Positions 16,051 through 25,844 of a stretch of DNA of 64,000 nucleotides are shown piece by piece. The DNA comes from a bacterium 336/3 (GTDB lineage: Bacteria; Bacteroidota; Bacteroidia; Cytophagales; Thermonemataceae). A program made the translations under genes and the position numbers. The stretch covers positions 998,107 to 1,062,106 of the forward strand of contig LJIE01000001.1 in assembly GCA_001281695.1 (NCBI GenBank). The letters run 5' to 3'. Within the stretch, counting starts at the first letter, position 1, and each line of letters opens with the position of its first letter. The notes below the pieces were generated by a model. The model was not told the DNA's origin. It was given only the letters and a program-made list of their open reading frames with translations, and did no database searches.

Positions 16051-17979
16051 TTAAATTTCGATACCCATTACAAGAATATCATCTGTTTGTGGTTCTGTAC
16101 CTTGCCAACTTTTAAGAATAGACTCTAATTCTTGCCCTTGTAACTGAATAGGTTTTTCTTGAATTTGTTGTAAAATATCTTTAAAACTTTTTTTCGTAAA
16201 CTTTTTATGATTGTTACTACTAAATTGATCTTGCATACCATCAGAAGCCATGTATATTTTCTTGATATCTTTTAAAGAATATATATGATTCTGAAGGGCT
16301 ATATTTTCTACTTGTGTATCACCCACCATCAATCTTTCTCCTTCAACTACATCTAATGAATTATTTTGGAAAATATAAATAGGCATTCTTGCACTAGCAA
16401 ATTCTAAAGTTTTTTTCACATTATCTATTACGCACATAGCTATTTCCATTCCTCCTCCATCTTGATTTTGCTTTAAAGCTTTCCTCATTTCTTCATGTAC
16501 TTCTCCTAAGATTTTATTGGGTTCTTGAACTTTATGATCCACAATAACTTTTTGTAAAGCCATACTACCCACAATAGAAAGCAATGCTCCTGGAACACCA
16601 TGTCCCGTACAGTCTGCCACAGCTATGAATATTTTTTTATCAATTTCTCTGAAAAAGTAAAAATCTCCGCCAACTACATTTTTAGGTTTGTAGAAAATAA
16701 AATTATTAGGTAGAGCAACATTGAGTTCAAATCGGTTTGGTAAAAAAGATTTTTGAATACGAGAAGCATATCGAATACTGGCTTCTATGTCTTCATTCTT
16801 TTTGGCAATTGTATCCATACTACTTTTTAAATCGTCTTGAGTCTTGTTTAACTTTCGATTATTTCTAAACAAGAAAACTGAAAATATAGATGAGAGAATC
16901 AATCCAACTACTACCAAAGCAATCACAATATAAGTGTTTTTTTGCTGTTGTTGTAATAAGTCGATGTGAGCTTTATTTTGTTCATCTTGAAACGATTTAG
17001 TAAGATAGTTAATATCTTTTGAGAGTTTATCGTTGTAAATTTCTTCTTGCAGAGCTAAAAATTTATCTTGATACTTCACAGTTAATTCATAATTTTTTAT
17101 CGCTTTTGCATTGTTTACAAGCACCTCATAAGAATCTTTTTGATAAACTTTATCACCTACTTTCTCAACAATCACTAAGGCTTTTTTAGCATTTTCTTCT
17201 GACTCTGTATACTTTTCTAGTTTTAAGTCTATTCTGGCTATACCAATAAGAGCAGTTGCCATACCTCTTGCATCATTAAAACTCTTTGCAAACTCATAAG
17301 CCTGATTATAGGATTTGATAGCATCCTCCATTTTGCCCTGAGCCTCATAAATTTTACTGATATTTTCGATAGATGCAGCTGCAGCCTTTTTATCTTTGAT
17401 ACGTTTACGGATTTCTAAAGCTTTTAGATGCTCATCAAGGGCTTTATCATACTCTTTTAAATCTTTATATAATTTACCAAAACTGTTATGAGCATAAGCT
17501 ACTAATATATCGTTTTGATTAACAGTACCAGCATCAAGAGCTTTTTGAAAATATTCTTCTGCTTGTTTATAATTTTTTTGTAGTCTATAAATTTCGCCAA
17601 TATTATTGTATGAATGCCCTTCAGCTTCAATATCTTTGGTTCTCTTGTTCTCAACAATACCTTCAAAGAAATATTCTAAAGCTTTGCTGTGTTCACCTAC
17701 ATTTTTATAATTGACACCAATAAAACTCAAACTTTTGTTGATACCTTTATCATATTTGAGTTCTTTAGCTAAATCCAATGCAAATTTACCATATGTTACA
17801 CCTAATCGTGGGTTGTTATTTCTATATTCCCATGAGATTTGATTAAGAATATCTGCTTTTTCTATGGTTTTGTCTTGTACTTTGTTCAGTCTATCAAGTA
17901 ATGTTCCTAACTCGTCTTTTTGTGCATAGATGTCATTACATAACAGCAAGAACAGTAAAAAATTAAATATAATTTTCAT
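16051..17979 (-). CDS. TPR protein with SpoIIE-type PP2C phosphatase output
   Basis: The ATG at 17979 is chosen because it begins a signal peptide (MKIIFNFLLFLLLCNDIYAQ). About six TPR repeats follow in the periplasm, then a membrane helix near residue 355-378 (IVIALVVVGLILSSIFSVF), a coiled coil, and a SpoIIE domain from about 415 to the end. The metal-binding Asp residues are visible in VGGDFYFF, VADCTGHGVPGALLS and near the C-terminus in QTDDILVMGI. Such proteins dephosphorylate anti-sigma antagonists in partner-switching pathways. No anti-sigma factor or antagonist is nearby. The architecture parallels the histidine kinase at 12863-14896. Confidence 0.9.
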   Translation of the reverse strand: MKIIFNFLLFLLLCNDIYAQKDELGTLLDRLNKVQDKTIEKADILNQISWEYRNNNPRLGVTYGKFALDLAKELKYDKGINKSLSFIGVNYKNVGEHSKALEYFFEGIVENKRTKDIEAEGHSYNNIGEIYRLQKNYKQAEEYFQKALDAGTVNQNDILVAYAHNSFGKLYKDLKEYDKALDEHLKALEIRKRIKDKKAAAASIENISKIYEAQGKMEDAIKSYNQAYEFAKSFNDARGMATALIGIARIDLKLEKYTESEENAKKALVIVEKVGDKVYQKDSYEVLVNNAKAIKNYELTVKYQDKFLALQEEIYNDKLSKDINYLTKSFQDEQNKAHIDLLQQQQKNTYIVIALVVVGLILSSIFSVFLFRNNRKLNKTQDDLKSSMDTIAKKNEDIEASIRYASRIQKSFLPNRFELNVALPNNFIFYKPKNVVGGDFYFFREIDKKIFIAVADCTGHGVPGALLSIVGSMALQKVIVDHKVQEPNKILGEVHEEMRKALKQNQDGGGMEIAMCVIDNVKKTLEFASARMPIYIFQNNSLDVVEGERLMVGDTQVENIALQNHIYSLKDIKKIYMASDGMQDQFSSNNHKKFTKKSFKDILQQIQEKPIQLQGQELESILKSWQGTEPQTDDILVMGIEI

Positions 17980-18075
17980 ATTTTTGATTATAAGGGTTTT
18001 AAAGTGCAAATCTACACGATTCTATTTATATATAAAAGCATTAAAAAAGAAAGTTTAAGGGAAGATTTATAAAGA

Positions 18076-18549
18076 CTAAGAAAAATTATAAACCCAGTCC
18101 AAATCCATATTCACCCAATCATATTTATTTAAATTGGTTTCATCCCAATCACCAAAACAAAGTTTTTTTAGTGACAATTTGTTGTTTATTAATATAAACT
18201 CAGCATAGAAAGGATCTAAACCACTTTTGTTAATTTTGTAAAAAGAGGGTATTTCAAGCCAATAAATAATACCCCAAAACTTTAAGAAACAGTTATCTTC
18301 TACAATAATTTTTTTTGTTAAAACATCATCTGCACAAAAATATAGACCATTGTTTGTATCATGAATATTGATGAGAACATCACAAAGAGCAGCTAACCAA
18401 CTTGCTGTATGCTCATCCTGAAAATAACTTATATCTACATTACCCTGATATACAAACATAGGTATTAGAGATTCTTCTAAAGCTTCAAGAATTTCTTTTT
18501 TAGATTTTTTAGATTTTCTCTGAATGAACTGTTGTTTCTGTTTGTTCAT
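18076..18549 (-). CDS. hypothetical protein, acidic and tryptophan-rich
   Basis: I do not recognise this 157-residue protein. It opens with a strongly basic, Gln/Lys/Ser-rich stretch (about 20 residues) and continues as an acidic alpha/beta-looking domain with several Trp, including paired GDWDETN and DWVNMDLDWV near the end. It has no signal peptide or membrane helix and is probably cytoplasmic. A ~90-bp gap separates it from the SpoIIE start downstream. The base composition is like that of its neighbours and the frame is uninterrupted. Confidence 0.5.
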   Translation of the reverse strand: MNKQKQQFIQRKSKKSKKEILEALEESLIPMFVYQGNVDISYFQDEHTASWLAALCDVLINIHDTNNGLYFCADDVLTKKIIVEDNCFLKFWGIIYWLEIPSFYKINKSGLDPFYAEFILINNKLSLKKLCFGDWDETNLNKYDWVNMDLDWVYNFS

Positions 18550-18618
18550 AGCTTTTAAACGAAAAAATCAGCTAAATATTAATTATTTAGCTGATTGGTG
18601 GAAAATATAGAAATTTGA

Positions 18619-19557
18619 TTAACAACCTTCTGTAAGCATTTCTAAAAACTCTCCAAAAGCCCAACCTTCACTTTTTCCATAACGAACTTTATACCATACA
18701 CCACCATTTTCATCTACGAATACATTATCAGGTTCCGAAGCATTAGGGTCAGTGGCAGGCATAATATAAACCTCTTTACCAAAAGGAATCACTTTGATTT
18801 TTTCACTTTCTTTGCTGGGCTCTGTACGCAAAGTAAGCCCCGATTTTGCAGAAATGGTAGCAGTAGATGAATTGATGTATGGGCTAAATAAAAAGCCTTC
18901 TTTTTTTCCATAACGAACTCTACACCATACCCCATATACACCATCAATCTCTTTGGAATCATCCATATATTCTAAAATACCTACTTCTTCGTTTTGTGGA
19001 ATAACTGTTATTTTTTCTGACCTTGGGGTAGGAGCTTTGCGAAGTGTAAGCCCTGATGGAGCAGTAATTAAGCCTTTTTGGACAACACTCGATAAATCTG
19101 TTTCTGTTCCGCCTGCACCTTCTGTTTCGGCATCAGCATCATTGGTAGCCTCAACTTTAGCCCCTTTTTTGAGATAACCACCAAAAGCCCAGCCTTCTTT
19201 TTTTCCAAATTGTACTTTGTACCAAGAGGCAGTTTTGCCTTTAATAGTTGCTTCTTCGCCTTCTTCAAGGATTTTAACAATGGTATTGGTAGGCAATAAA
19301 GTTACCAATTTGCTTTTTCCTGAAGGTTTTGTTCTTAAACTCAGCCCTGTTTTAGCAATTACTACAGCTTTGTCATCATCAGTAGCATCTTTCTCCTCAT
19401 CACTAGATGAGGCATCATTATTTTTAGCTGTTTCACCAGCAGTCTGACTGCTTTCTGTTTTTTCAGAAGATTTTTCTGATTCTTTAGCTTCTTTCTTGCA
19501 GTTTGAAAGCAATAATGCTAAACAAAGTGTTGAAGCAAGGGCATAGGTTAATTTCAT
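18619..19557 (-). CDS. lipoprotein with three SH3b domains
   Basis: The 312-residue protein has a signal and lipobox ending at Cys20 (LLLSNC), a Ser/Glu/Asp-rich linker, and three bacterial SH3 repeats. Each repeat has the G-LTLR or G-LSLR opening and closes with WYKV(R/Q)FGKKEGWAFG-like strands (roughly residues 66-130, 160-227 and 234-308). SH3b domains bind peptidoglycan or cell-surface ligands, so this is probably an envelope-anchored sensor or scaffold. The repeats are arranged without a catalytic domain. Linker composition is low-complexity but in frame. Confidence 0.85.
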   Translation of the reverse strand: MKLTYALASTLCLALLLSNCKKEAKESEKSSEKTESSQTAGETAKNNDASSSDEEKDATDDDKAVVIAKTGLSLRTKPSGKSKLVTLLPTNTIVKILEEGEEATIKGKTASWYKVQFGKKEGWAFGGYLKKGAKVEATNDADAETEGAGGTETDLSSVVQKGLITAPSGLTLRKAPTPRSEKITVIPQNEEVGILEYMDDSKEIDGVYGVWCRVRYGKKEGFLFSPYINSSTATISAKSGLTLRTEPSKESEKIKVIPFGKEVYIMPATDPNASEPDNVFVDENGGVWYKVRYGKSEGWAFGEFLEMLTEGC

Positions 19558-19631
19558 AAATTATTGATTTTAAAGAGTATATTAAAAAATATCATGCAAC
19601 AAAATTAAAATAATTTATGAGAAAGCCTAAT

Positions 19632-22600
19632 TTATTCTCCTAAAACCTTTTCCAATATTTCGATTGCCTGCGAAATAGTTTTAATTTCCTCAAAAATCAT
19701 CAATTGACGCTTGTTGAGTTCTTTGAGTTTGGCTACTTTAGGGTTTTTCTGTAAAAAATCTATAACTTTACCAAATCTATCAGAATTGTAATATTCTTGT
19801 TTTTCAGAACTTGGAAACTGTCCCTTAAGAGATTTCCCTTTTAAAACTAACTTTTCAAAGCCAATTTTTTCAGCGATCCAACGCAAACGAACAGTTTCTA
19901 CCAAATCTTCTACTTCTTTGGGAAGTTTGCCAAAACGGTCTGTGAGTCTTTTCTGAAATTTATCTAACTCTTCTTCATTTTTTACATTATCAAGCTCATT
20001 ATAAAGTGAAAGCCTTTCAGAAATGCTTTGTACATAATTATCAGGAATGAGCATTTGTAAGTCTGTTTCGATAATACAGTCTGTGAGCAATTCTTTGGTT
20101 TGTGTTTCTTTGAAAAAAAGCTCTTTAAACTCACTTTCTTTGAGTTCGGAAATGGCTTCATCCAAAATTTTATGATAAGCCTCAAAACCTATATCGTTGA
20201 TAAAACCACTTTGTTCTGCACCTAAAAGGTCTCCAGCCCCACGAATATCCAAATCTCGCATAGCAACCTTAAAACCGTCTCCAAGCTCTGAGAATTCTTC
20301 AAGAGTTTTCAAGCGTTTTTGGGCATCGTTGGTGAGTGAAAGCATAGAAGGGACAAGCAAATAGCAATAAGCTTTTTTGTTGGAACGCCCCACACGCCCA
20401 CGCATTTGATGTAAATCGGAAAGCCCAAACATGTGAGCATGATTAATAATAATAGTATTGGCGTTGGGTATATCTAAACCTGATTCAATGATATTGGTAG
20501 AAAGCAATACATCATAATCGCCTTCAATAAAACGCATCATCGTTTTTTCGAGTACACTTCCTTCCATTTGTCCATGAGCAATGCCTATTCGAGCATCAGG
20601 GACAAGTTTTAAAATCATATTACCCAAACTTTCAATATCTTTGACACGATTGTGTACAAAAAATACCTGTCCACCACGTCTCAATTCATTGCTAATCACA
20701 TCCCTGACAAAATCTTCTTTGAAGACATGCATTTCTGTGGTAACAGGCTGTCTGTTGGGTGGGGGAGTACTAATAATAGATAAATCTCTTGCACCCATCA
20801 AAGAGAAATGTAAAGTTCGGGGAATAGGAGTAGCTGTAAGGGTCAGACTATCAATGTTTAAACGAACTTCTTTGAGGCGTTCTTTGGCTTTTACACCAAA
20901 TTTTTGTTCTTCATCAATAATCATAATACCCAAATCTTTAAATTTTACATCATCATTGAGTATTCGGTGTGTACCAATCAAAATATCTACTTTACCTTCA
21001 GCTACATTTTTAAGCGTTTCTTTAATCTCTTTGGCAGTTCTGAAACGATTGATATAATCCACCCTGCATGGAAAACGTGAAAGCCTTTCTGCAAATGTTC
21101 GATAATGTTGCATTGCCAAAATGGTAGTTGGGACAAGTACAGCGGCTTGTTTGCCATTACAAACGGCTTTAAAAGCGGCTCTGATAGCGACTTCTGTTTT
21201 TCCAAAACCTACATCTCCACAGACAAGTCTATCCATAGGATGTGGCTGTTCCATATCAGCTTTCACATCGGCAGTTGCTTTTGCTTGGTCGGGGGTGTCT
21301 TCATAAATAAAGGAACTTTCAAGCTCTGCCTGCATAAAATCATCAGAAGCACATGCAAAACCATGAGCAGCCTTTCGTTTGGCATACAAGCCAATCAAGT
21401 CTTTGGCAATGTCTTTTACTTTATTTTTAACTTTTGCTTTTTTATTTTCCCATTCTTGACTACCCAATTTACTAATACTTGGAGGTGTGCCTTCAGAAGC
21501 AGAATAACGAGAAATTTTGTGTAAAGAATGAATATTGACATACAACAAATCATCATCTCTGTATACCAAACGTACCATTTCTTGCAAATTACCATTAGTT
21601 TCTTTCTTCTCCAATCCAGCAAAACGTCCAATACCATAATCTATATGAGTTACAAAATCACCAGGCTTAAGAGTTTGCAACTCTTTGAGTGTAAGAGCTT
21701 TTGATTTAGAAAAGCGTTGTTGTGTTTTATATCTATAAAAACGTTCAAAAATTTGATGGTCAGTAAAACAAACAATTTGTGCATTGGGGTCAATAAAACC
21801 TTCTCGAAGAGAAATTGCTAAATTTTGTGCTTTCAAATTTGGTTTAATCTCTTCAAAGATACTTCTGAGACGTTCAGTTTGTTTGACAGAGTCAGATGCT
21901 ATCAGGTTTGTAAAATGCTGAAATTGATATTGATGCAATGTATCTGCAAGCAATTGGAAATCTTTGTTAAAAGAAGGCTGAATTTGTGTTTTGTATTCAA
22001 TGGACTGAGCATTTTTGAAATAGAAATTTCTACCAAACTCTACACAAAAAAACTCTAAGAGTAATTTTTTAAAATTATCTTTTGTTTCAAAAAGCACTTC
22101 AGGGTTAGCTATGACTTGTGTTTGGTTACTTACAGCCAAAATTGCCTCAAAATTAGCTTGTACTTTTTCAAAACACTTTTCAATTACTTCAAGACTTAAA
22201 GTGATGTTTTTGAGCCAAATAGTGCTGTTTTTAGGAATAAACTCCAAGAATGATTCTCTTTTTTCTTGAAGTAGCTTGGTTTGGGTATTTGGAACAATGA
22301 TAGCTTGTTCACAAATTTCTAAAGAAAGTTGTGAATCAGGGTTAAATGTTCTTAGACTTTCAATTTCATTTCCGAAAAGCTCAATCCTGAAAGGGTATTC
22401 ACTTGCAAACGAAAAAATGTCAATAATCCCACCTCGAATAGCAAACTGACCAGCTTCATAAACAAAATCTGTTTTTTCAAAATCGTACTCTATCAAAAGT
22501 TCACTGATAAAATCCAAATCTAATGTTTCACCAATTTTGGCTGTATAAGTATGTTCTAAAAGAGTTTGTTTATTAACAACTTTTTCGGAAAGAGCTTCAG

Positions 22601-23099
22601 GGTAAGTAACTATCAATAAGCCTTTTGCCTTTTCATTTGTGGCATTGAGAGGCGAAAGTTTTTTATTGAGTTGTGAAATGGTATTCAGCGTTTCAGCTCT
22701 TTGAAGCACATTGGCATTTTCTATTTCTTCATAATGATAGGGACGTTTGTAAGAAGTGGGGAAAAATAAAATGTCTTTTTGTGTTCCTAACAAATTCTGT
22801 AAATCGTAATGAAAATAAGCAGCCTCTTCTTTATCATGTAAAACAAAAATATGATTGGTTTCAGGTGTTTTCTGATGAATAGTAGCTGCAATAATCGCAT
22901 CAATACTTCCTTGCAAACCCTTGATTTGCAAACGATTTTGTTCTCGGTTCTGTAAATATTGAGCAATAGACTGTATCAGTCCGTCTTCTTTATAGATATG
23001 TAAAAGGTCTTGCGTTTTCAAGGCAATAAATCTTTTTAAGGTTGAGTTTTTACAAAAATAATAGAAAAAACATGATTTTTGTTTCAGTTCTTTTGTCAT
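19632..23099 (-). CDS. mfd: transcription-repair coupling factor Mfd
   Basis: The 1155-residue protein has the whole Mfd layout: UvrB-like N-terminal modules, the RNA-polymerase-interacting (CarD-like) domain beginning LKPGDFVTHIDYGIGRFAG, the translocase with Walker A GDVGFGKTEVA and DEEQ box, the motif TATPIPRTLHFSL, motif VI QMRGRVGR, and the C-terminal TRCF domain. It removes stalled RNA polymerase and recruits UvrA to lesions. The first ATG at 23099 gives an odd ~25-residue leader; a downstream non-ATG start near LKTQDLL is possible. The gene is divergent from the sugar cassette with ~40 bp between starts. Confidence 0.96.
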   Translation of the reverse strand: MTKELKQKSCFFYYFCKNSTLKRFIALKTQDLLHIYKEDGLIQSIAQYLQNREQNRLQIKGLQGSIDAIIAATIHQKTPETNHIFVLHDKEEAAYFHYDLQNLLGTQKDILFFPTSYKRPYHYEEIENANVLQRAETLNTISQLNKKLSPLNATNEKAKGLLIVTYPEALSEKVVNKQTLLEHTYTAKIGETLDLDFISELLIEYDFEKTDFVYEAGQFAIRGGIIDIFSFASEYPFRIELFGNEIESLRTFNPDSQLSLEICEQAIIVPNTQTKLLQEKRESFLEFIPKNSTIWLKNITLSLEVIEKCFEKVQANFEAILAVSNQTQVIANPEVLFETKDNFKKLLLEFFCVEFGRNFYFKNAQSIEYKTQIQPSFNKDFQLLADTLHQYQFQHFTNLIASDSVKQTERLRSIFEEIKPNLKAQNLAISLREGFIDPNAQIVCFTDHQIFERFYRYKTQQRFSKSKALTLKELQTLKPGDFVTHIDYGIGRFAGLEKKETNGNLQEMVRLVYRDDDLLYVNIHSLHKISRYSASEGTPPSISKLGSQEWENKKAKVKNKVKDIAKDLIGLYAKRKAAHGFACASDDFMQAELESSFIYEDTPDQAKATADVKADMEQPHPMDRLVCGDVGFGKTEVAIRAAFKAVCNGKQAAVLVPTTILAMQHYRTFAERLSRFPCRVDYINRFRTAKEIKETLKNVAEGKVDILIGTHRILNDDVKFKDLGIMIIDEEQKFGVKAKERLKEVRLNIDSLTLTATPIPRTLHFSLMGARDLSIISTPPPNRQPVTTEMHVFKEDFVRDVISNELRRGGQVFFVHNRVKDIESLGNMILKLVPDARIGIAHGQMEGSVLEKTMMRFIEGDYDVLLSTNIIESGLDIPNANTIIINHAHMFGLSDLHQMRGRVGRSNKKAYCYLLVPSMLSLTNDAQKRLKTLEEFSELGDGFKVAMRDLDIRGAGDLLGAEQSGFINDIGFEAYHKILDEAISELKESEFKELFFKETQTKELLTDCIIETDLQMLIPDNYVQSISERLSLYNELDNVKNEEELDKFQKRLTDRFGKLPKEVEDLVETVRLRWIAEKIGFEKLVLKGKSLKGQFPSSEKQEYYNSDRFGKVIDFLQKNPKVAKLKELNKRQLMIFEEIKTISQAIEILEKVLGE

Positions 23100-23139
23100 A
23101 ACAGCCTGATTTTTTTAATTTGCTTGCCAAATGATATTT

Positions 23140-23832
23140 ATGACAAAAGTTCTCATCACACAATCCAATTATATTCCTTGGAAAGGCTATTTCGATGCCA
23201 TCAATATGGCAGATGAATTCGTGATGTACGATGAGGTACAATACACCAAACGAGATTGGCGTAATAGGAATATGATTAAAACCCCACAAGGCTCGCAGTG
23301 GCTTAGTGTACCTGTGCAAGTAAAAGGCAATTTTTTTCAAAAAATAAAAGACACTAAAATTAGTGAAGCAGACTGGGGAAAGAAACATTGGAATAATATC
23401 AAACAAAATTATTCAAAAGCGACCTGTTTTAAAGAAATGGCACCAGTTTTTGAAGATTTTTACCTCAACAACACACTTGAATACCTTTCTGAAATCAACT
23501 ATGAGTTGATAAAAATAGTTTGTGAAATTCTCCAAATTTCAACCAAAATCACTTTTTCCGAATCATATCCTATTTCGCAAGAAGGACAAACGGAACGCTT
23601 GGTAGATATTTGTAAGCAACTCAAGGCAAGTATATATTATACAGGTCCTGCTGCTAAAAATTATATGGATGAAAAGTTATTTGAAAAAGAAAATATTCAA
23701 ATCAATTATTTAGATTATAGTGGATACCCTGAATATCAACAACTTTATGGAGAATTTACCCATCAAGTCTCAATTTTAGACTTGATTTTCAATGAAGGAA
23801 GCAATGCTACCAAGTTTATGAAAAGTTTTTAA
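23140..23832 (+). CDS. WbqC family protein
   Basis: The protein (230 residues from the ATG at 23140; another ATG is 9 bp upstream) has the family start VLITQSNYIPWKGYFDAI, with YDEVQYTKRDWRNRN close behind. WbqC-like proteins are found in O-antigen and glycan clusters across Bacteroidota. Their exact chemistry is unsettled; transfer of an acyl or aminoacyl group to an amino sugar has been considered. Here it leads a tightly spaced run with a GT2, a methyltransferase, an EamA protein and a sugar aminotransferase, which supports a role in amino-sugar biosynthesis or decoration. Confidence 0.85.
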   Translation: MTKVLITQSNYIPWKGYFDAINMADEFVMYDEVQYTKRDWRNRNMIKTPQGSQWLSVPVQVKGNFFQKIKDTKISEADWGKKHWNNIKQNYSKATCFKEMAPVFEDFYLNNTLEYLSEINYELIKIVCEILQISTKITFSESYPISQEGQTERLVDICKQLKASIYYTGPAAKNYMDEKLFEKENIQINYLDYSGYPEYQQLYGEFTHQVSILDLIFNEGSNATKFMKSF

Positions 23833-23842
23833 AAACTACAAA

Positions 23843-24772
23843 ATGAAAATATCTGTACTCACAACGCTCTATTATTCAGAAAACTACATCAAAGAGTTTT
23901 ATGAAAGAACATTGGCTTGTCTCAAACAAATGCAAGTAGAGTACGAATTTATCATTGTAGATGATGGTTCTCCTGATAATTCGTTAAAAGTAGCTATTGA
24001 GCTTATCCAAAAAGATAAAAATGTAAAAGTTGTTGAGCTTTCTCGCAATTTTGGACATCATCAAGCTTTACTTACAGCCTTGAACCAAGCTACAGGCGAT
24101 TGGATGTTTCTGATAGACTCAGATCTTGAAGAAGCTCCTGAATTGCTTTTAGAATATTGGAACGAATTGCAAAAAGACCTCAATACAGATGTAATTTACG
24201 GAATACAACAACAAAGAAAGGGAAATTGGTTTGAACGTTTTAGTGGAAAGTGGTATTATAAGTTTTTTAGCATGATTTCAGATATTGACTATCCTGCTGA
24301 TACTTTGACAGCTCGTCTGATGAAGAAAGAGTATGTAAAAGCCGTTTTGAAATATCCCGAGAAGGAAATGGATTTGTGGTGTTTGTTTCAAATGGCGGGC
24401 TTCAAACAGAAAGCTATGATGGTAACCAAAGCCAGTAAAGGAACAAGCACATACACACTTTCCAAAAAATTTAAGATGGCTCTCAATACCATCACTTCTG
24501 TGAGCCATAAGCCTCTTTATTTCATTTTTTACGTAGGACTTTTGATGTCTTCATTTGCTTTTGTGTATATTGCTTGGGCTTTGTGGCAATATTTTGCTTA
24601 TGACGATAAAATTGAAGGTTGGACAAGTATCGCCATTTCTATTTGGGCAGTAGGAGGTATTATCACTTTTTGTATTGGAATCATTGGTATTTACTTAGCC
24701 AAAATGTTTTCGGAAATCAAACAAAGACCACACAGCATCATACGCAATATACATCATTCAGAAAATATATAA
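23843..24772 (+). CDS. membrane-bound family 2 glycosyltransferase (GtrB/DPM1-like)
   Basis: The 309-residue protein has a GT-A domain with VDDGSPDNS, the DSDLEEAPE variant of the DXD region, and a family-typical SKGTSTYTLSKKFKMAL, followed by two membrane helices at the C-terminus (about 230-255 and 265-290). This is the layout of enzymes that charge a polyprenyl phosphate with a sugar at the inner leaflet, such as GtrB, ArnC and dolichyl-phosphate mannose synthases. The gene begins 10 bp after wbqC. Together with the downstream EamA protein it resembles an ArnC-ArnE/F pair: load the lipid carrier, then flip it. Confidence 0.85.
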   Translation: MKISVLTTLYYSENYIKEFYERTLACLKQMQVEYEFIIVDDGSPDNSLKVAIELIQKDKNVKVVELSRNFGHHQALLTALNQATGDWMFLIDSDLEEAPELLLEYWNELQKDLNTDVIYGIQQQRKGNWFERFSGKWYYKFFSMISDIDYPADTLTARLMKKEYVKAVLKYPEKEMDLWCLFQMAGFKQKAMMVTKASKGTSTYTLSKKFKMALNTITSVSHKPLYFIFYVGLLMSSFAFVYIAWALWQYFAYDDKIEGWTSIAISIWAVGGIITFCIGIIGIYLAKMFSEIKQRPHSIIRNIHHSENI

Positions 24773-24780
24773 ACGACATT

Positions 24781-25410
24781 ATGCAACACATTATAGATAA
24801 ACTCAATCAATTTTATAAGGAACAATTAGAACTCTACGGCTCTACAGCTCAGGGCGTGAACTGGAAAGATGAAGATGCTCAAATTTTGCGTTTTGTACAA
24901 TTACTCAAAATTTTAGAAAACGAATCTAAAGGTTTTTCTATCAACGATTTGGGATGTGGTTATGGAGCATTAGCACCTTTTATGCAAAAAATTGGTTTCC
25001 AAGATTTTGTATTCAGAGGTTACGACCTTTCTGTTGATATGATTGAAAAAGCAAAAGAAACTTATCAAGATATTTCGCAAGCAAATTTTTATACCATTCA
25101 AAAGACACAAGAAATGGCGGAGGCAGATTATTGTGTGGCGAGTGGTATTTTCAATAAAAAACTGAATTTAAAAGAGTTTGAATTTTTTCCATATATTCTT
25201 GAAACACTTGAAGTTATGAATGATAAAAGCAAAAAAGGTTTTGCTTTTAATATGCTGACAAGTTACTCTGATAAAGACAAACAACGTGAAGATTTATATT
25301 ATGCCAATCCGTCTTTTGTTTTTGATTATTGTATGCGAAATTTTTCAAGAAACGTAGCTCTTCTGCATGACTACAGGGCTTACGATTTCACTATTTTGGT
25401 AAAAAAATAA
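24781..25410 (+). CDS. class I SAM-dependent methyltransferase
   Basis: I start at the ATG at 24781, eight bases after the GT2 stop; a longer frame overlapping the GT2 gene is not credible. The 209-residue protein has motif I NDLGCGYGALAPF (SAM-binding GxGxG), motif II YDLSVDMIEKAKE and an aromatic-rich C-terminal half. It probably methylates the sugar or its nucleotide-linked precursor made by this cassette. There are no membrane segments. Substrate is an inference from position only. Confidence 0.82.
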   Translation: MQHIIDKLNQFYKEQLELYGSTAQGVNWKDEDAQILRFVQLLKILENESKGFSINDLGCGYGALAPFMQKIGFQDFVFRGYDLSVDMIEKAKETYQDISQANFYTIQKTQEMAEADYCVASGIFNKKLNLKEFEFFPYILETLEVMNDKSKKGFAFNMLTSYSDKDKQREDLYYANPSFVFDYCMRNFSRNVALLHDYRAYDFTILVKK

Positions 25411-25468
25411 TATACCAGCATCTTATTATCTATAATATAAGTTACTAAAATTTCTATATCACACATCT

Positions 25469-25831
25469 ATGGGATATGTATATATTTTCCTGACAGTACT
25501 TTTAAGTGCTTATGGACAAATTGTACTCAAATGGCGATTGAATTTAAAAGGGAGTATGCCTGAAGGTTTTATACCAAAATTATATTATTTTTGGGAAGTT
25601 TTTTGGGATTTTTGGGTAATTTCTAGTTTTGCTTCAGCTTTTTTAGCAAGTTTTACTTGGATAGCAGCTTTGACAAAATTTGATTTGTCATTTGCATATC
25701 CATTTACGAGTTTAGCTTTTATTTTGGTAATGTTTATGAGTTATTACTTGTTTTCAGAGCCTCTTTCATGGCAAAAAGTGGTAGGAACGTTACTCATTAT
25801 TGTAGGAACTTTTTTTGTAGCAAAAGGTTAA
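25469..25831 (+). CDS. small EamA/DMT family transporter (ArnE/F-like)
   Basis: The 120-residue protein is four hydrophobic helices, with a short cytoplasmic segment after the first, and ends with WQKVVGTLLIIVGTFFVAKG, as in small multidrug resistance-like and ArnE/ArnF proteins. In arn-type pathways such proteins help flip undecaprenyl-phosphate-linked amino sugars to the periplasmic face. Its place between the glycosyltransferase and the sugar aminotransferase supports that role over drug efflux. Dual-gene ArnE/F systems have two such genes; here there is one, possibly acting as a homodimer. Confidence 0.75.
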   Translation: MGYVYIFLTVLLSAYGQIVLKWRLNLKGSMPEGFIPKLYYFWEVFWDFWVISSFASAFLASFTWIAALTKFDLSFAYPFTSLAFILVMFMSYYLFSEPLSWQKVVGTLLIIVGTFFVAKG

Positions 25832-25844
25832 ATATGAGTTTTTT

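Noticed and set aside
20581-21057. 158-residue plus-strand reading frame opposite mfd
   Set aside because: It is fully antisense to a conserved part of Mfd, has a Ser/Thr/Leu-rich composition expected from reverse reading, and no promoter or neighbour supports it.
21105-21524. 139-residue plus-strand frame opposite mfd
   Set aside because: Antisense shadow of the Mfd translocase region, with Cys/Phe-rich unnatural composition.
24619-24780. Longer N-terminus for the methyltransferase overlapping the GT2 gene
   Set aside because: The added residues are an out-of-frame reading of the GT2 C-terminal helices; the ATG at 24781 gives a normal methyltransferase start.
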